Assembly (NCBI RefSeq): GCF_008806385.1
Contig: NZ_VZZK01000029.1
Coordinates: 1-64,000 of the forward strand
Direction: 5' to 3'
Origin: Methylobacterium soli
GTDB taxonomy: Bacteria; Pseudomonadota; Alphaproteobacteria; Rhizobiales; Beijerinckiaceae
DNA length: 64,000 bases
Shown: positions 33,590-43,012 of the stretch, piece after piece
How positions within the stretch are numbered: position 1 is the first letter of the stretch
Layout: each line of letters begins with the position of its first letter
Notes under the pieces: model-generated
What the model was told of the DNA's origin: nothing
What the model saw: the letters and a program-made list of their open reading frames with translations, nothing else
Database searches by the model: none
Program-made: the position numbers and the translations under genes

Positions 33590-34396
33590 TCAACGGGCCA
33601 GGACGAGGTCGAGGCCGCGCTCGGCGAGCGCGCCCGCCATGGCGGGCGGTGGGGCCGCGTCGACGATGAGCCCGGTGCCCCGCGGGATCGGCTGGAGCCG
33701 GATCGGGGTGAGGCGGCCGAACTTCGTGCGGTCGGCCACGATGTAGGCGCGCTCGGCCGAGGCCAGCATGCGGGCGCGCAGATCGGTCGGGAGCAGGGCG
33801 AAGTCGGTGATCTCGCCCGCGGACGAGATGCCGCCCGCCCCCACGAAGGCGAGGTCGGCCCGGAACCGGGCGAGCGCCGCGATCGCCTCGGTGCCGAAGG
33901 CGGCCTCGTCGCCGACGCTCACCTCGCCGCCGAGCATGTGGACCCGGATGCCGGGGATCCGACAGAGGCAGAGCCCGATCGGCAGGCTGTTGGTGCAGAT
34001 CGTCAGCCCGGTCCAGGCCGGCCTTTCCCGCGACGCGCTCGGGTCGAGCCCGGCAAGCGCGTGCGCCAGGGCGAGCGTGGTCGCGCCGGAATCCAGGAGG
34101 ACGACCATGCCGTCCTCGACGAGGCGGGCGCCGGCCCGGCCGATCGCGGCCTTGCCCTCCGGGTTGTCGCTCTGCCGATCGGCCAGCGCCGGCTCGTCGG
34201 CCCGGCGCGTCGCGCCCCCATGCACGATGGCGAGGTGGCCGCGGCCGGCGAGCGCCTTGAGATCGCGCCGGATCGTCTCCCGCGAGACGTCGAAGACCAA
34301 TGCCATCTCCTCGACGCTGACATTGCCGTCGGCGGAGAGGCGCCGCAGGATCTCGTCATGCCGCCGGGCCGCGATGGGACGGGGCGGCTGGCTCAT
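33590..34396 (-). CDS. DeoR-family transcriptional regulator
   Basis: A 268-residue repressor. The N-terminal winged helix is RHDEILRRLSADGNVSVEEM with VFDVSRETIRRDLKALAGRG (about residues 12-50), including the DeoR signature RETIRRDL. The C-terminal sugar-phosphate-isomerase-like sensor domain includes DSGATTLALAHAL, ICTNSLPIGLCL and MLGGEVSVGDEAAFG, so a phosphorylated effector is likely. It starts in an ATGA overlap with the LysR gene and is followed leftward by the FAD-GcvT gene (69 bases), which it may control. Confidence 0.8.
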   Translation of the reverse strand: MSQPPRPIAARRHDEILRRLSADGNVSVEEMALVFDVSRETIRRDLKALAGRGHLAIVHGGATRRADEPALADRQSDNPEGKAAIGRAGARLVEDGMVVLLDSGATTLALAHALAGLDPSASRERPAWTGLTICTNSLPIGLCLCRIPGIRVHMLGGEVSVGDEAAFGTEAIAALARFRADLAFVGAGGISSAGEITDFALLPTDLRARMLASAERAYIVADRTKFGRLTPIRLQPIPRGTGLIVDAAPPPAMAGALAERGLDLVLAR

Positions 34397-35313
34397 GCGT
34401 GCTTCCCGGGGCTCATGCCGCCACGGTCCCGGCCGGCATCGCGGTTGTGCGGGCCAAGGCTCCGGGCGAGGTCGAAGACGGCGCGGATCAGGCGCAGGTT
34501 GCGCCGGCGCGCGAGGCACGCGATGGCGTGCCGGTTGACGAGGTCCGGACCCGCGATCGGCACCGCGCGGATGCGGGCATCCTCGCCGCGCTCCAGGGAG
34601 GAGACGATGCCGAGGCCGAGGCCGGCGGCGGCGGCCTCGATCACCGCCTCGCGGCTGTCGAGCTCCATCAGGATCGCGGGCGCGACGCCGCGGCGGCGGC
34701 AGGCCGCATCGAAGGTCCGGCGCGTGACCGAGGTCGGCTCGCGCAGCACCATCGCGGCGCCATCGAGGCGGCGGAGGTCGATCTCGGCCTCGTCCGCGAG
34801 GGCATGGCCCCGCGGGAGGACCACGCAGATGCGCGAGGCCGCGATCTCCTCGATATGCAGGTCGGGATGGGGCTGCACCTCGGTGACCACGCCGATGCTC
34901 GCCCGCTCGGCCAGGAGCGCCTCGCAGGTCTCGGCGGCATTGCCGAGGATCAGGCTCACGGTGATGCCAGGGTGGCTCTCGCGCAGGCGCGCCAGCAGGG
35001 GCATGACGACGTGCGGGCCGTCCACCGCGATCTCGATGCGGCCGGAAACGAGGGCGCGGTTGGCGAGCAACAGGTCCTCGGCCTGCTCGACGAGGCCGAA
35101 GAGCGGCCCGGTCAGCGCCGCGAGGGCGTGACCCTGGGGCGTCAGCGCGACGCTGCGCGCCGTCCGGCGGAACAGCACGAGGTCGTAGCGCTCCTCCAGC
35201 GCCTTGATGTGCCCGGTCACCGCCGGCTGGCTGATGCAGAGCCGCTTGGCCGCCCGGGTGAAGCTGCCCTCGCGCGAGACGGCGTCGAAGGCGCGGAGCT
35301 GGAACAGGTTCAT
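34393..35313 (-). CDS. LysR-family regulator of the phosphonate locus
   Basis: A 306-residue LysR protein with the N-terminal helix-turn-helix AFDAVSREGSFTRAAKRLCI with SQPAVTGHIKALEERYDLVLF (about residues 8-49) and a periplasmic-binding-like effector domain (GLGLGIVSSLERG near the end). It is divergent from phnW, 140 bases away, the classic LysR arrangement, so it probably activates the phnWX and transport genes in response to aminoethylphosphonate or a product. It overlaps the DeoR gene by ATGA. Confidence 0.8.
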   Translation of the reverse strand: MNLFQLRAFDAVSREGSFTRAAKRLCISQPAVTGHIKALEERYDLVLFRRTARSVALTPQGHALAALTGPLFGLVEQAEDLLLANRALVSGRIEIAVDGPHVVMPLLARLRESHPGITVSLILGNAAETCEALLAERASIGVVTEVQPHPDLHIEEIAASRICVVLPRGHALADEAEIDLRRLDGAAMVLREPTSVTRRTFDAACRRRGVAPAILMELDSREAVIEAAAAGLGLGIVSSLERGEDARIRAVPIAGPDLVNRHAIACLARRRNLRLIRAVFDLARSLGPHNRDAGRDRGGMSPGKHA

Positions 35314-35453
35314 CGGCGCCTATCGACGAGACTGATGGCAGGCATTACGACAAACGATTTGATCTGATGGATGGCCCGAACGCAAGATCCGCCCGTCCCG
35401 AGACCCACCGCCTCGCGGATTCGCTCGGGTAGGCGAGCCTCGGCAGGACGATC
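35314..35453. promoter_or_regulatory. Divergent LysR-phnW promoter region
   Basis: A 140-base region, AT-richer in its left half, separates the LysR start from phnW. It has two copies of CTGATGG about 25 bases apart around ATTACGACAAACGATTTGAT. LysR proteins usually bind imperfect T-N11-A dyads in such gaps; I can point to the region but not to a certain box. Confidence 0.4.
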
Positions 35454-36581
35454 ATGACAGCAGCCTCCGCGCCCATCCTCCTGACGCCCATCCTCCTGAC
35501 GCCTGGCCCCCTGACCACCTCGGAGCGCACCCGCGCCGCGATGCTGACGGATTGGGGCTCCTGGGACGGCAGCTTCAATGCGCTGACCGCCAGCCTCTGC
35601 GACAAGCTCGTGGCCATCGCCCATGGCACCGGCAGCCATGTCTGCGTGCCGCTCCAAGGCAGCGGGACCTTCGCGGTCGAGGCGGCCATCGGCACCTTCG
35701 TGCCGCGCCGCGGCAAGGTGCTGGTCTGCGTGAACGGCGCCTACGGCAAGCGGCTCGCGAAGATCTGCGAGGCGCTCGGGCGCGACCACGTGATCCACGA
35801 GACCGGCGACGATGTTCCGACGACCCCGGAGGCCGTGGACCGGCTGCTCGCGGCGGACCGGGCGATCAGCCATGTCGGGCTGATCCATTGCGAGACCAGC
35901 ACGGGCATCCTCAACCCGCTGGAGGCGATCGCCGCGGTGGTGGCGCGCCACGGCCGCGCCCTCATCATCGACGCGATGAGCTCCTTCGGGGCGCTGCCGA
36001 TCGACGCGCGCCAAATCCCCTTCGAGGCCCTGATCGCGGCCTCGGGCAAGTGCCTCGAAGGCGTGCCCGGCATGGGCTTCGTGATCGCCCGCAGCGAAGC
36101 GCTCCTGGCCAGCGCGGGCAACACCGCCTCCCTCGCCCTCGATCTGCGCGACCAGCACCTCTACATGCAGCGCACCGGCCAGTGGCGCTTCACGCCGCCG
36201 ACCCACGTGGTCGCGGCCCTGCACGAGGCCTTGCTGCAATACGAGGAAGAGGGCGGCCTGCCGGCGCGCCACGCCCGCTACGCGCGCAACTGCCAAGTCC
36301 TGATCGCCGGGATGGCGAAGCTCGGCCTGCGCAGCTTCCTCGCCCCCGAGATCCAGGCGCCCATCATCGTGACCTTCCACGCGCCGCGCGACGGCCGTTA
36401 TCGCTTCACCGAATTCTACGAGGCCGTGCGCGCCAAGGGCTTCATCCTCTATCCGGGAAAGCTCACCGAGCTCGAAACCTTCCGGGTCGGCTGCATCGGC
36501 AGCGTCGGATCCGCCGAGATGGAGCGCGCCGTGGACGCCGTCGCGGACACCCTCCGCGCGATGAAGATCGAGACGATCTGA
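35454..36581 (+). CDS. phnW: 2-aminoethylphosphonate-pyruvate transaminase
   Basis: A 375-residue PLP enzyme that converts 2-aminoethylphosphonate and pyruvate to phosphonoacetaldehyde and alanine. Family landmarks: the start [18 protein letters not shown] with [22 protein letters not shown], the Asp binding PLP in [13 protein letters not shown], and the Schiff-base Lys in [17 protein letters not shown] (about residue 199). The C-terminus GFILYPGKL and FRVGCIGSV is also standard. The N-terminus is lengthened by a 15-bp duplication ([10 protein letters not shown]). It is followed 41 bases later by phnX, forming the classic PhnWX pathway. Confidence 0.9.
   Translation: MTAASAPILLTPILLTPGPLTTSERTRAAMLTDWGSWDGSFNALTASLCDKLVAIAHGTGSHVCVPLQGSGTFAVEAAIGTFVPRRGKVLVCVNGAYGKRLAKICEALGRDHVIHETGDDVPTTPEAVDRLLAADRAISHVGLIHCETSTGILNPLEAIAAVVARHGRALIIDAMSSFGALPIDARQIPFEALIAASGKCLEGVPGMGFVIARSEALLASAGNTASLALDLRDQHLYMQRTGQWRFTPPTHVVAALHEALLQYEEEGGLPARHARYARNCQVLIAGMAKLGLRSFLAPEIQAPIIVTFHAPRDGRYRFTEFYEAVRAKGFILYPGKLTELETFRVGCIGSVGSAEMERAVDAVADTLRAMKIETI
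35472..35501 (+). repeat. 15-bp tandem duplication at the phnW start
   Basis: CCCATCCTCCTGACG occurs twice without a gap (35472-35486 and 35487-35501), duplicating PILLT ahead of the conserved TPGPLTT motif. The insertion keeps the frame and only lengthens the N-terminus. Confidence 0.8.
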
Positions 36582-36622
36582 CCGCCCCTTCCCGCCGAAT
36601 GCCAGCCCCGGGGACACCCGCC

Positions 36623-37450
36623 ATGCCCTACGAGACCCCACGCAAGCTCCAGGCCGCGATCTTGGATTGGGCTGGAACGGTCGTCGATTTCGGCTCCTTC
36701 GCGCCGACCCAGATCTTCGTGGAGGCCTTCGGCGAGTTCGGCGTCGCTATCAGCCTCGCGGAGGCCCGCGGCCCCATGGGCATGGGCAAGTGGGACCATA
36801 TCCGCACGCTCTGCGACCAGCCCGAGATCGCGGCGCGCTACGCGGCAAGGTTCGGGCGCGAGGCCACGGACGACGACGTGACGGCGATCTACGAGCGCTT
36901 CATGCCGCTCCAGATCGAGAAGATCGCGGAGCATTCCGCCCTGATCCCGGGGGCGCTCGAGGCGATCGCGGCCCTGCGCGCCAGGGACATCCAGATCGGC
37001 TCCTGCTCGGGCTACCCCGCGCGCGTGATGGAGCGCGTCGTCGCGCTGGCGCGCCAGAACGGCTACGTCGCCGACCACGTGGTGGCGACCGACGAGGTCC
37101 CGAACGGCCGCCCCTGGCCGGCGCAGGCCCTCGCCAACGTCATCGCCCTCGGCGTCGACGACGTCGCCGCCTGCGTCAAGGTCGACGACACCGTGCCGGG
37201 CATCCTCGAAGGGCGGCGCGCCGGGATGTGGACCGTGGCGCTGACCTGCTCGGGCAACGCGCTGGGGCTCAGCTACGAGGCGTTCCGGGCGCTGCCGCCG
37301 GAGCGCCTCGCCGCCGAGCGGACCCGCATCGCGGCGCTATTTGCCGAGTCGAGGCCCCACTTCCTGATCGACACGATCGCCGACCTGCCGGGTGTCGTGC
37401 AGGACATCGAAGGATTGCTCGCCGCGGGCCGCATGCCGCAAGCCTGCTGA
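36623..37450 (+). CDS. phnX: Phosphonoacetaldehyde hydrolase (phosphonatase)
   Basis: A 275-residue HAD-family enzyme that splits phosphonoacetaldehyde into acetaldehyde and phosphate. The nucleophile Asp is in [15 protein letters not shown] (about residue 15), the Schiff-base Lys characteristic of this family in [11 protein letters not shown] (about residue 56), and the late acidic motif in [17 protein letters not shown]. Length and order match known PhnX proteins. An in-frame ATG eight codons earlier is possible. It acts on the product of phnW and of the PbfA-like enzyme downstream. Confidence 0.9.
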   Translation: MPYETPRKLQAAILDWAGTVVDFGSFAPTQIFVEAFGEFGVAISLAEARGPMGMGKWDHIRTLCDQPEIAARYAARFGREATDDDVTAIYERFMPLQIEKIAEHSALIPGALEAIAALRARDIQIGSCSGYPARVMERVVALARQNGYVADHVVATDEVPNGRPWPAQALANVIALGVDDVAACVKVDDTVPGILEGRRAGMWTVALTCSGNALGLSYEAFRALPPERLAAERTRIAALFAESRPHFLIDTIADLPGVVQDIEGLLAAGRMPQAC

Positions 37451-37455
37451 GGCAC

Positions 37456-37473
37456 GCGCCGCACGGGCGGCGC
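37456..37473 (+). terminator. Hairpin after phnX
   Basis: A perfect 7-bp stem GCGCCGC / GCGGCGC with a four-base loop lies five bases beyond the phnX stop. There is no T-run after it, so it may only attenuate or protect the phnWX message. The following 200 bases are AT-rich and probably carry a separate promoter for the importer genes. Confidence 0.4.
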
Positions 37474-37684
37474 GCCGAAACCCGAACGATCATCACTGCC
37501 CAGCACAGCGTGCCGGGCAGCAAAGATGCGTTTCCGATTAATCGCCAACAATATTGATCGAAACTGCACAATTACTGGTCGTGCGTTGCAAAAACAAGGA
37601 TCTTGTCGAGGGCAGAATTTGTCGTTCTACTGTCATGTCGCCGGACATATAGGAATGTGACGGTACGACATCGGAGCCAGACTC

Positions 37685-38704
37685 ATGAAAGCCCTCGGAT
37701 CCCTCGCGCTTGCCCTTGCCCTACTTGGATCGGCCGCGCAGGCAGCCGATCGCACCAAGCTCACGATCTACACGGCCCTCGAGAACGACCAGCTCGGCCC
37801 CGTGAAGGCCAGCATCGAGCGGGCGGTGCCGGAGGTCGAGGTGGTCTGGGTCCGCGACTCGACCGGGGTGATCACGGCGCGTTTCCTGGCCGAGAAGGAG
37901 AACCCGCGCGCCGATCTGGTGATCGGCCTCGCGGCTTCGAGCCTCCTGATGTTCGAGAAGCTCGGCCTCCTAGCCGAGTACAAGCCGCAAGGCGCCGACG
38001 CCCTCAAGGCCGAGTTCCGGGACCCGAAGGCGCCCTATACCTGGACCGGCATGGACGCCTATCTGGGCGTCGTCTGCTTCAACACCGCCGAGGCGTCCCG
38101 CGACGGGATCGGCACGCCCGCGCGCTGGTCCGACCTGCTGGCCCCCGGCCTCAAGGGCAAGATCGTGATGCCCCACCCGGCCTCCTCGGGCACCGGCTAC
38201 CTGATGGTGGCCGGCTGGCTGCAGAGCATGGGCGAGGAGAAGGGCTGGGCCTTCATGGACAAGCTCCACGAGAACATGGCCGCCTACCTGCATTCGGGCT
38301 CGGCGCCCTGCGTCCAGGCCGCCCGCGGCGAGCGGGTCGCCGGCCTGTCGCTCGACATGCGCGGGGCTGCCGAGAAGAGCAAGGGCGCGCCGATCGAGGT
38401 GGTCGTGCCCCAGGACGGCACGGGCTGGGACGAGGAGGCCCTGGCGGTCGTCGCGACGACGAAGAACCTGGCGCTCGCCCGCAAGGTCGCCGATTGGGGC
38501 GCCAGCAAGGGCGCGAACGAGGTCTACGCCAAGAGCTACGCGATCGTCGCCTATCCGGGCGCGGCGAGCGCCCCGGCGAACTATCCGGCCAACGCCGAGG
38601 CGGGCATGATCAAGAACGATCTCGGCTGGATGGCCGAGAACCGCGAGCGCATCCTGGCCGAGTGGTCGCGCCGCTACGAGAGCAAGGCGGCCGCCAAGAA
38701 GTAG
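37685..38704 (+). CDS. 2-aminoethylphosphonate ABC importer, substrate-binding protein
   Basis: A 339-residue periplasmic protein with a signal peptide (MKALGSLALALALLGSAAQA, cut after AQA). The mature protein opens with KLTIYTALENDQLGPVKASI and has SSGTGYLMVAGWLQSMG with DKLHENMAAYLHSGSAP, features of the iron/thiamine/phosphonate class of receptors that includes the PhnS type. Its place directly after phnWX and before its ATPase and permease supports aminoethylphosphonate as ligand. The 234-base upstream gap is AT-rich and likely contains its promoter. Confidence 0.8.
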   Translation: MKALGSLALALALLGSAAQAADRTKLTIYTALENDQLGPVKASIERAVPEVEVVWVRDSTGVITARFLAEKENPRADLVIGLAASSLLMFEKLGLLAEYKPQGADALKAEFRDPKAPYTWTGMDAYLGVVCFNTAEASRDGIGTPARWSDLLAPGLKGKIVMPHPASSGTGYLMVAGWLQSMGEEKGWAFMDKLHENMAAYLHSGSAPCVQAARGERVAGLSLDMRGAAEKSKGAPIEVVVPQDGTGWDEEALAVVATTKNLALARKVADWGASKGANEVYAKSYAIVAYPGAASAPANYPANAEAGMIKNDLGWMAENRERILAEWSRRYESKAAAKK

Positions 38705-38766
38705 GGCTTCCGGATCAACCCCGGCGCGCGGCCGGCGCGCCGGCCGAGACGCAGAGGACCGACGCC

Positions 38767-39900
38767 ATGACGAGTGCCGAGGCGACGATGCCGTTCCTGA
38801 CGGTTCGCGGGCTGTCGAAGAGCTATGGCGGCTTCCGGGCCCTCGATGAGATCGACCTCGACATCCAGCGCGGCGAGTTCGTCTGCTTTCTCGGCCCCTC
38901 GGGTTGCGGCAAGACCACCCTGCTGCGGATGATCGCCGGGCTCGACCGCCAGGATACGGGGCGGATCGCGCTCGGCGGCGTCGACGTCTCGACGGCGCCC
39001 CCCGCCGAGCGCGATTTCGGCATCGTGTTCCAGTCCTACGCCCTGTTTCCGAACCTGACGGTCGCGGCCAACATCGCCTACGGCCTCGTCAACCGCCGGA
39101 TGAAGCGGGCGCGGATCGAGGCGCGCGTGGCGGAACTCCTCGCCCTGATCGGCCTGCCGGACCAGGGCGACAAGCACCCGGTCCAGCTCTCCGGCGGCCA
39201 GCAGCAGCGGGTGGCGCTCGCCCGGGCCCTCGCGACCTCGCCCTCGCTCCTCCTTCTGGACGAGCCCCTCTCGGCCCTCGACGCGAAGGTCCGCACGCGC
39301 CTGCGCACGGAGATCCGGCAGCTTCAGAAGCGGCTCGGCATCACCACCATCATGGTGACGCACGACCAGGAGGAGGCGCTCGCCATGGCCGACCGCGTCG
39401 TGGTGATGAACCGGGGCCGGATCGAGCAGGTCGGGGCGCCGCACGAGATCTACCGCAACCCGGCGAGCGCCTTCGTGGCCGACTTCATCGGCGCCATGAC
39501 CTTCCTGGACGCGACCGTCGAGGGCGAGCGCGCGCTGCGCGTCGGCTCGGTCGCGCTCGTCTGCGAGGACGGCCGCGGCTTCATCCCCGGCAGTCCCATC
39601 CGCCTCGGCTTCCGCCCCGAGGAGATCCGCGTCGGCAACGTCACGCCGGGCGACGTCAACGCCCTCGAGGTGCGGGTGCAGAGTCTCGAATTCCTCGGCT
39701 CCTTCACCCGGGCGCGGCTGGAGCCGAGCCGCGACCTCGGCGGCAGCCTCGTGGCGGATCTCTCCGCCAACCTGTCGGGGGACCTCGGGCTGAGCGAGGG
39801 CCAGTACCTCTACGTCGCCCTTCCGCCCAAGGCCCTGCGGGCCTTTCCGCAAGCCTCGGCGACATCGCCGCCGCAGGCCTCGGCGGCATCGGCGACATGA
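38767..39900 (+). CDS. 2-aminoethylphosphonate ABC importer, ATPase
   Basis: A 377-residue ATPase of the PotA/FbpC/PhnT class. Walker [14 protein letters not shown] (about residues 45-57), signature [15 protein letters not shown], Walker [15 protein letters not shown], switch His [10 protein letters not shown], then a C-terminal TOBE regulatory domain ([11 protein letters not shown]). The last 20 residues are a low-complexity Ala/Ser/Pro tail ([16 protein letters not shown]) encoded by short imperfect repeats. Its stop overlaps the permease start by ATGA. Confidence 0.85.
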   Translation: MTSAEATMPFLTVRGLSKSYGGFRALDEIDLDIQRGEFVCFLGPSGCGKTTLLRMIAGLDRQDTGRIALGGVDVSTAPPAERDFGIVFQSYALFPNLTVAANIAYGLVNRRMKRARIEARVAELLALIGLPDQGDKHPVQLSGGQQQRVALARALATSPSLLLLDEPLSALDAKVRTRLRTEIRQLQKRLGITTIMVTHDQEEALAMADRVVVMNRGRIEQVGAPHEIYRNPASAFVADFIGAMTFLDATVEGERALRVGSVALVCEDGRGFIPGSPIRLGFRPEEIRVGNVTPGDVNALEVRVQSLEFLGSFTRARLEPSRDLGGSLVADLSANLSGDLGLSEGQYLYVALPPKALRAFPQASATSPPQASAASAT

Positions 39901-41645
39901 GCGCCGCGACGAGCGAGAGCCCGCGCGTGGCCGAGGGCGCCCCCGCGATCCCGCTGCCGGTGGTCCTGCCCCGGGCCGTGCGTCGCCTCTCCGAGCGCGC
40001 GGTGGCGACCGGCCTCATCGCGCTCATGGGCGGGCTTCTCGTCCTCATCATCGCGCTGCCGCTCGGGGCGCTGCTGATCAAGAGCCTGGAGGCCCCCTCC
40101 GGCGGGCTCGCCGGCCTCGACAATTTCCGCACCTATTTCGCGACGCCGACCCTCGTCGAGGCGCTCACCAACAGCCTGACGATCGCCGCCCTCTGCGTGA
40201 TGATCGTGCTGCCGCTCGCCTTCGGCTATGCCTACGCGCTGACGCGCACGGCGATGTGGTTCAAGGGGCTTCTCCTCGCCGCCGCCCTGCTGCCGATCTT
40301 CGCGCCGTCCCTGCTCTCGGGCATCGCCCTCACCTACATCCTGGGCAATCAGGGGCTCCTGCGCGGGCTCCTGATGGGGCATTCCGTCTACGGGCCGATC
40401 GGCATCGTCGTCGCCGAGTGCCTCTACGCCTTCCCGCACGCCCTCATCATCCTGATCACCGCCCTGTCGCTGTCGGACGGGCGGCTCTACGAGGCGGCCG
40501 CCGCGATGGGCACGAGCCGCCTGCGCACCTTCGCCACCGTGACGCTGCCGGGCGCCCGCTACGGCCTCGTCAGCGCGGCCTTCGTGGTCTTCACCCTGGT
40601 GGTGACCGATTTCGGCATCCCCAAGGTGATCGGCGGCCAGTATGCGGTGCTCGCCACCGACGCCTACCGGCAGGTCGTCGGGCAGCAGAACTTCCCGATG
40701 GGGGCCGTCGTCGGCCTGCTGATGCTGGTCCCGGCCGTGATCGCCTTCGGGGTCGACCGGGTGATCCAGCGGCGCCAGACCTCGCTCCTGTCGGCCCGCT
40801 CCGTCCCCTACGAGCCGAAGCCCCGGCGCGGGCGCGACCAGGCCTTCCTGGCCTATGCCGTCCTCGTCGCGGGCGTGATCGTGGCGACCTACGGCGTCGC
40901 GGTCTGGGCCTCCTTCATCCGCTACTGGCCCTACAACCTCGCCTTGACCCTCGACCATTACGATTTCGGTGCGGCCGATGCCGATGGCTGGTCGCCCTAC
41001 TGGAACTCCCTGATCATGGCGGCCTCGGTCGCGGCAATCGGCACCGCTTTAGTGTTCTGCGGCGCCTACCTGATCGAGAAGCTCAGGACCTTCGCGGCGG
41101 GCCGGATGCTGGCGCAGTTCCTGGCGATGCTGCCGCTCGCGGTGCCGGGCCTCGTGCTCGGCCTCGGCTACGTGTTCTTCTTCAACGCGCCCTGGAACCC
41201 GCTCAACGTCCTGTACGGGACGCTGGTGCTGCTCGCGATCAACACGCTGGCCCATTACTACACGGTGGCCCACGTCACCGCCGCGACGGCGCTGAAGCAG
41301 ATCGACCCGGAATTCGAGGCGGTCTCGGCCTCCCTCAAGGTGCCGTTCTGGCAGACCTTCACGCGGGTGAGCCTGCCGATCTGCCTGCCGACCGTGCTGG
41401 AACTCGCCGCCTACCTGTTCGTCAACGCCATGACGACGGTCTCGGCGGTGATCTTCCTCTACGGCGCGGACACCAAGCTCGCCTCGATCGCGATCGTCCA
41501 CATGGACGAGGCGGGCGCCACCGCCTCGGCCGCCGCGATGGCGAGCGTGATCATGGCCACCGCCCTCGGGGCGCGGCTCATCCTCGTCCTCGTCAATCGC
41601 GGCGTGGTCCATCGCCTGCAGCGCTGGCGCCGCCGCGAAGCCTGA
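39897..41645 (+). CDS. 2-aminoethylphosphonate ABC importer, fused permease
   Basis: A 582-residue inner-membrane protein formed by two permease domains in one chain, so it needs no partner permease. Each half has about six membrane helices and a cytoplasmic EAA loop: YEAAAAMGTSRLRTFATVTLP in the first (about 200-220) and FEAVSASLKVPFWQTFTRVSLP in the second. Phosphonate importers of the PhnUV type often have separate genes; the fused form is like ThiP or FbpB. It starts in an ATGA overlap with the ATPase. Confidence 0.85.
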   Translation: MSAATSESPRVAEGAPAIPLPVVLPRAVRRLSERAVATGLIALMGGLLVLIIALPLGALLIKSLEAPSGGLAGLDNFRTYFATPTLVEALTNSLTIAALCVMIVLPLAFGYAYALTRTAMWFKGLLLAAALLPIFAPSLLSGIALTYILGNQGLLRGLLMGHSVYGPIGIVVAECLYAFPHALIILITALSLSDGRLYEAAAAMGTSRLRTFATVTLPGARYGLVSAAFVVFTLVVTDFGIPKVIGGQYAVLATDAYRQVVGQQNFPMGAVVGLLMLVPAVIAFGVDRVIQRRQTSLLSARSVPYEPKPRRGRDQAFLAYAVLVAGVIVATYGVAVWASFIRYWPYNLALTLDHYDFGAADADGWSPYWNSLIMAASVAAIGTALVFCGAYLIEKLRTFAAGRMLAQFLAMLPLAVPGLVLGLGYVFFFNAPWNPLNVLYGTLVLLAINTLAHYYTVAHVTAATALKQIDPEFEAVSASLKVPFWQTFTRVSLPICLPTVLELAAYLFVNAMTTVSAVIFLYGADTKLASIAIVHMDEAGATASAAAMASVIMATALGARLILVLVNRGVVHRLQRWRRREA

Positions 41646-41662
41646 CCGCGAGAAAGCAAGCG

Positions 41663-43012
41663 ATGATCGCCGAATCCGAGAGCGACACCAACCTCACCGA
41701 TCGCCGCGCCGCCTGGCAGGCGCGCAGCCTCGATGCCGCGACCCGGACCCTGCTCGCGCGGGATTCCGCGGCCTTCCTGCACCAATCCGTCTCGACGCCC
41801 TGCCTCAACGCCATCGCGCGGGCCGAGGGGATCTGGATCGAGGACGTGGCCGGGCGCCGCTTCATGGATTTCCACGGCAACAACGTCCACCACATCGGCT
41901 ACGGCCATCCGCGCCTCAAGCGCGCCATCGCGGAGCAGATGGACGCCCTCCCCTTCGCGCCCCGGCGCTACGCCTGCGCGCCGGCGGTCCGGCTCGCCGA
42001 GACGCTCGGGGCGATCAGCCCGGGCAATCTCGGCAAGGTGCTGTTCACCACCGGCGGCTCGGACGCGATCGAGGTCGCCGTGAAAATCGCCCGCGCGGCG
42101 ACCGGGCGCCACAAGACCCTGTCGTTCTGGGATTCCTTCCACGGGGCCGGCACCGGCGCCGCCGCGATGTCGGGCGAGATGCTGTTCCGCTCCGGACCCG
42201 CCGGGCCGATGGTGGCGGGCGCCCTCCAGGTCGCGCCCTTCGGGGGTTATCGCTGCCCCTACGGCACGGATTCGGCGGATGCGAGCGGCCGGGCCTGCGC
42301 CCGCATGATCGACTACGTGCTCGCCCGCGACACCGATGTCGCGGCCCTCATCGCCGAGCCGACCCGGGCGGTGCCCTACATCCCGCCCCCCGGCTTCTGG
42401 GCGGAGGTCCGCGCCATCTGCGACCGGCACGGCGTGCTCCTGATCTTCGACGAGATCCCGACCGGCCTCGGCAAGACCGGCAAGATGTTCTCCTGCGAGC
42501 ATGACGGCGTGGCGCCCGACATCCTGGTCCTCGGCAAGGGGCTCGGCGGCGGCATCCTGCCGATCGCGGCGGTGATCGCCGATCGGCGCCTCGATGTCGG
42601 CGGGGATTGGGCCTTCGGCCACTACACCCACGAGAAGAACCCGGTGACGGCCCGCGCCGCCCTCGAGACCATCGCGATCATCGAGGAGGAGGGCCTCGTC
42701 GAGAACGCCGCGCGCGTCGGGCGCCTCGCCCTCGAGCGGCTGGAGGCGATGAAGCACCGCCTGCCCGCCATCGGCGACGTGCGCGGGCGCGGCTGCCTGA
42801 TCGGGATCGAGCTGGTGCGGGACCGGGACTCGCGCGCCCCGGACGGGGCGCTGGCCGAGGCCGTGCTCTACCGCGCCCTCGATACCGGCCTGTCCTTCAA
42901 GACCACCATGGGCAACGTCCTGACCCTGACGCCGCCGCTGATCGTGAGCGAGGCGCAGATGCTCGACGCCCTCGCGATCATCGAGCGCGCGATCGCGGCG
43001 GGCCGGCCATGA
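41663..43012 (+). CDS. Class III PLP enzyme, probable (R)-1-hydroxy-2-aminoethylphosphonate ammonia-lyase (PbfA-like)
   Basis: A 449-residue aminotransferase-fold protein. PLP-site features: TTGGSDAIEVAVKIARAATG, the Asp in LLIFDEIPTGLGKTGKMF, and the Schiff-base Lys in LVLGKGLGGGILPIAAV (about residue 292). Enzymes of this class next to phnWX have been shown to act as ammonia-lyases (PbfA) turning (R)-1-hydroxy-2-aminoethylphosphonate into phosphonoacetaldehyde, the PhnX substrate; such proteins are commonly annotated as aspartate aminotransferase family. The context fits closely, but the residues that distinguish lyase from transaminase cannot be judged by eye. A transaminase backing up PhnW is the alternative. 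Confidence 0.7.
   Translation: MIAESESDTNLTDRRAAWQARSLDAATRTLLARDSAAFLHQSVSTPCLNAIARAEGIWIEDVAGRRFMDFHGNNVHHIGYGHPRLKRAIAEQMDALPFAPRRYACAPAVRLAETLGAISPGNLGKVLFTTGGSDAIEVAVKIARAATGRHKTLSFWDSFHGAGTGAAAMSGEMLFRSGPAGPMVAGALQVAPFGGYRCPYGTDSADASGRACARMIDYVLARDTDVAALIAEPTRAVPYIPPPGFWAEVRAICDRHGVLLIFDEIPTGLGKTGKMFSCEHDGVAPDILVLGKGLGGGILPIAAVIADRRLDVGGDWAFGHYTHEKNPVTARAALETIAIIEEEGLVENAARVGRLALERLEAMKHRLPAIGDVRGRGCLIGIELVRDRDSRAPDGALAEAVLYRALDTGLSFKTTMGNVLTLTPPLIVSEAQMLDALAIIERAIAAGRP

Noticed and set aside
30837-33746. A 969-codon open frame opposite the FAD-GcvT gene
   Set aside because: Same GC-bias artefact; the sense strand encodes a complete flavoenzyme with recognisable motifs.
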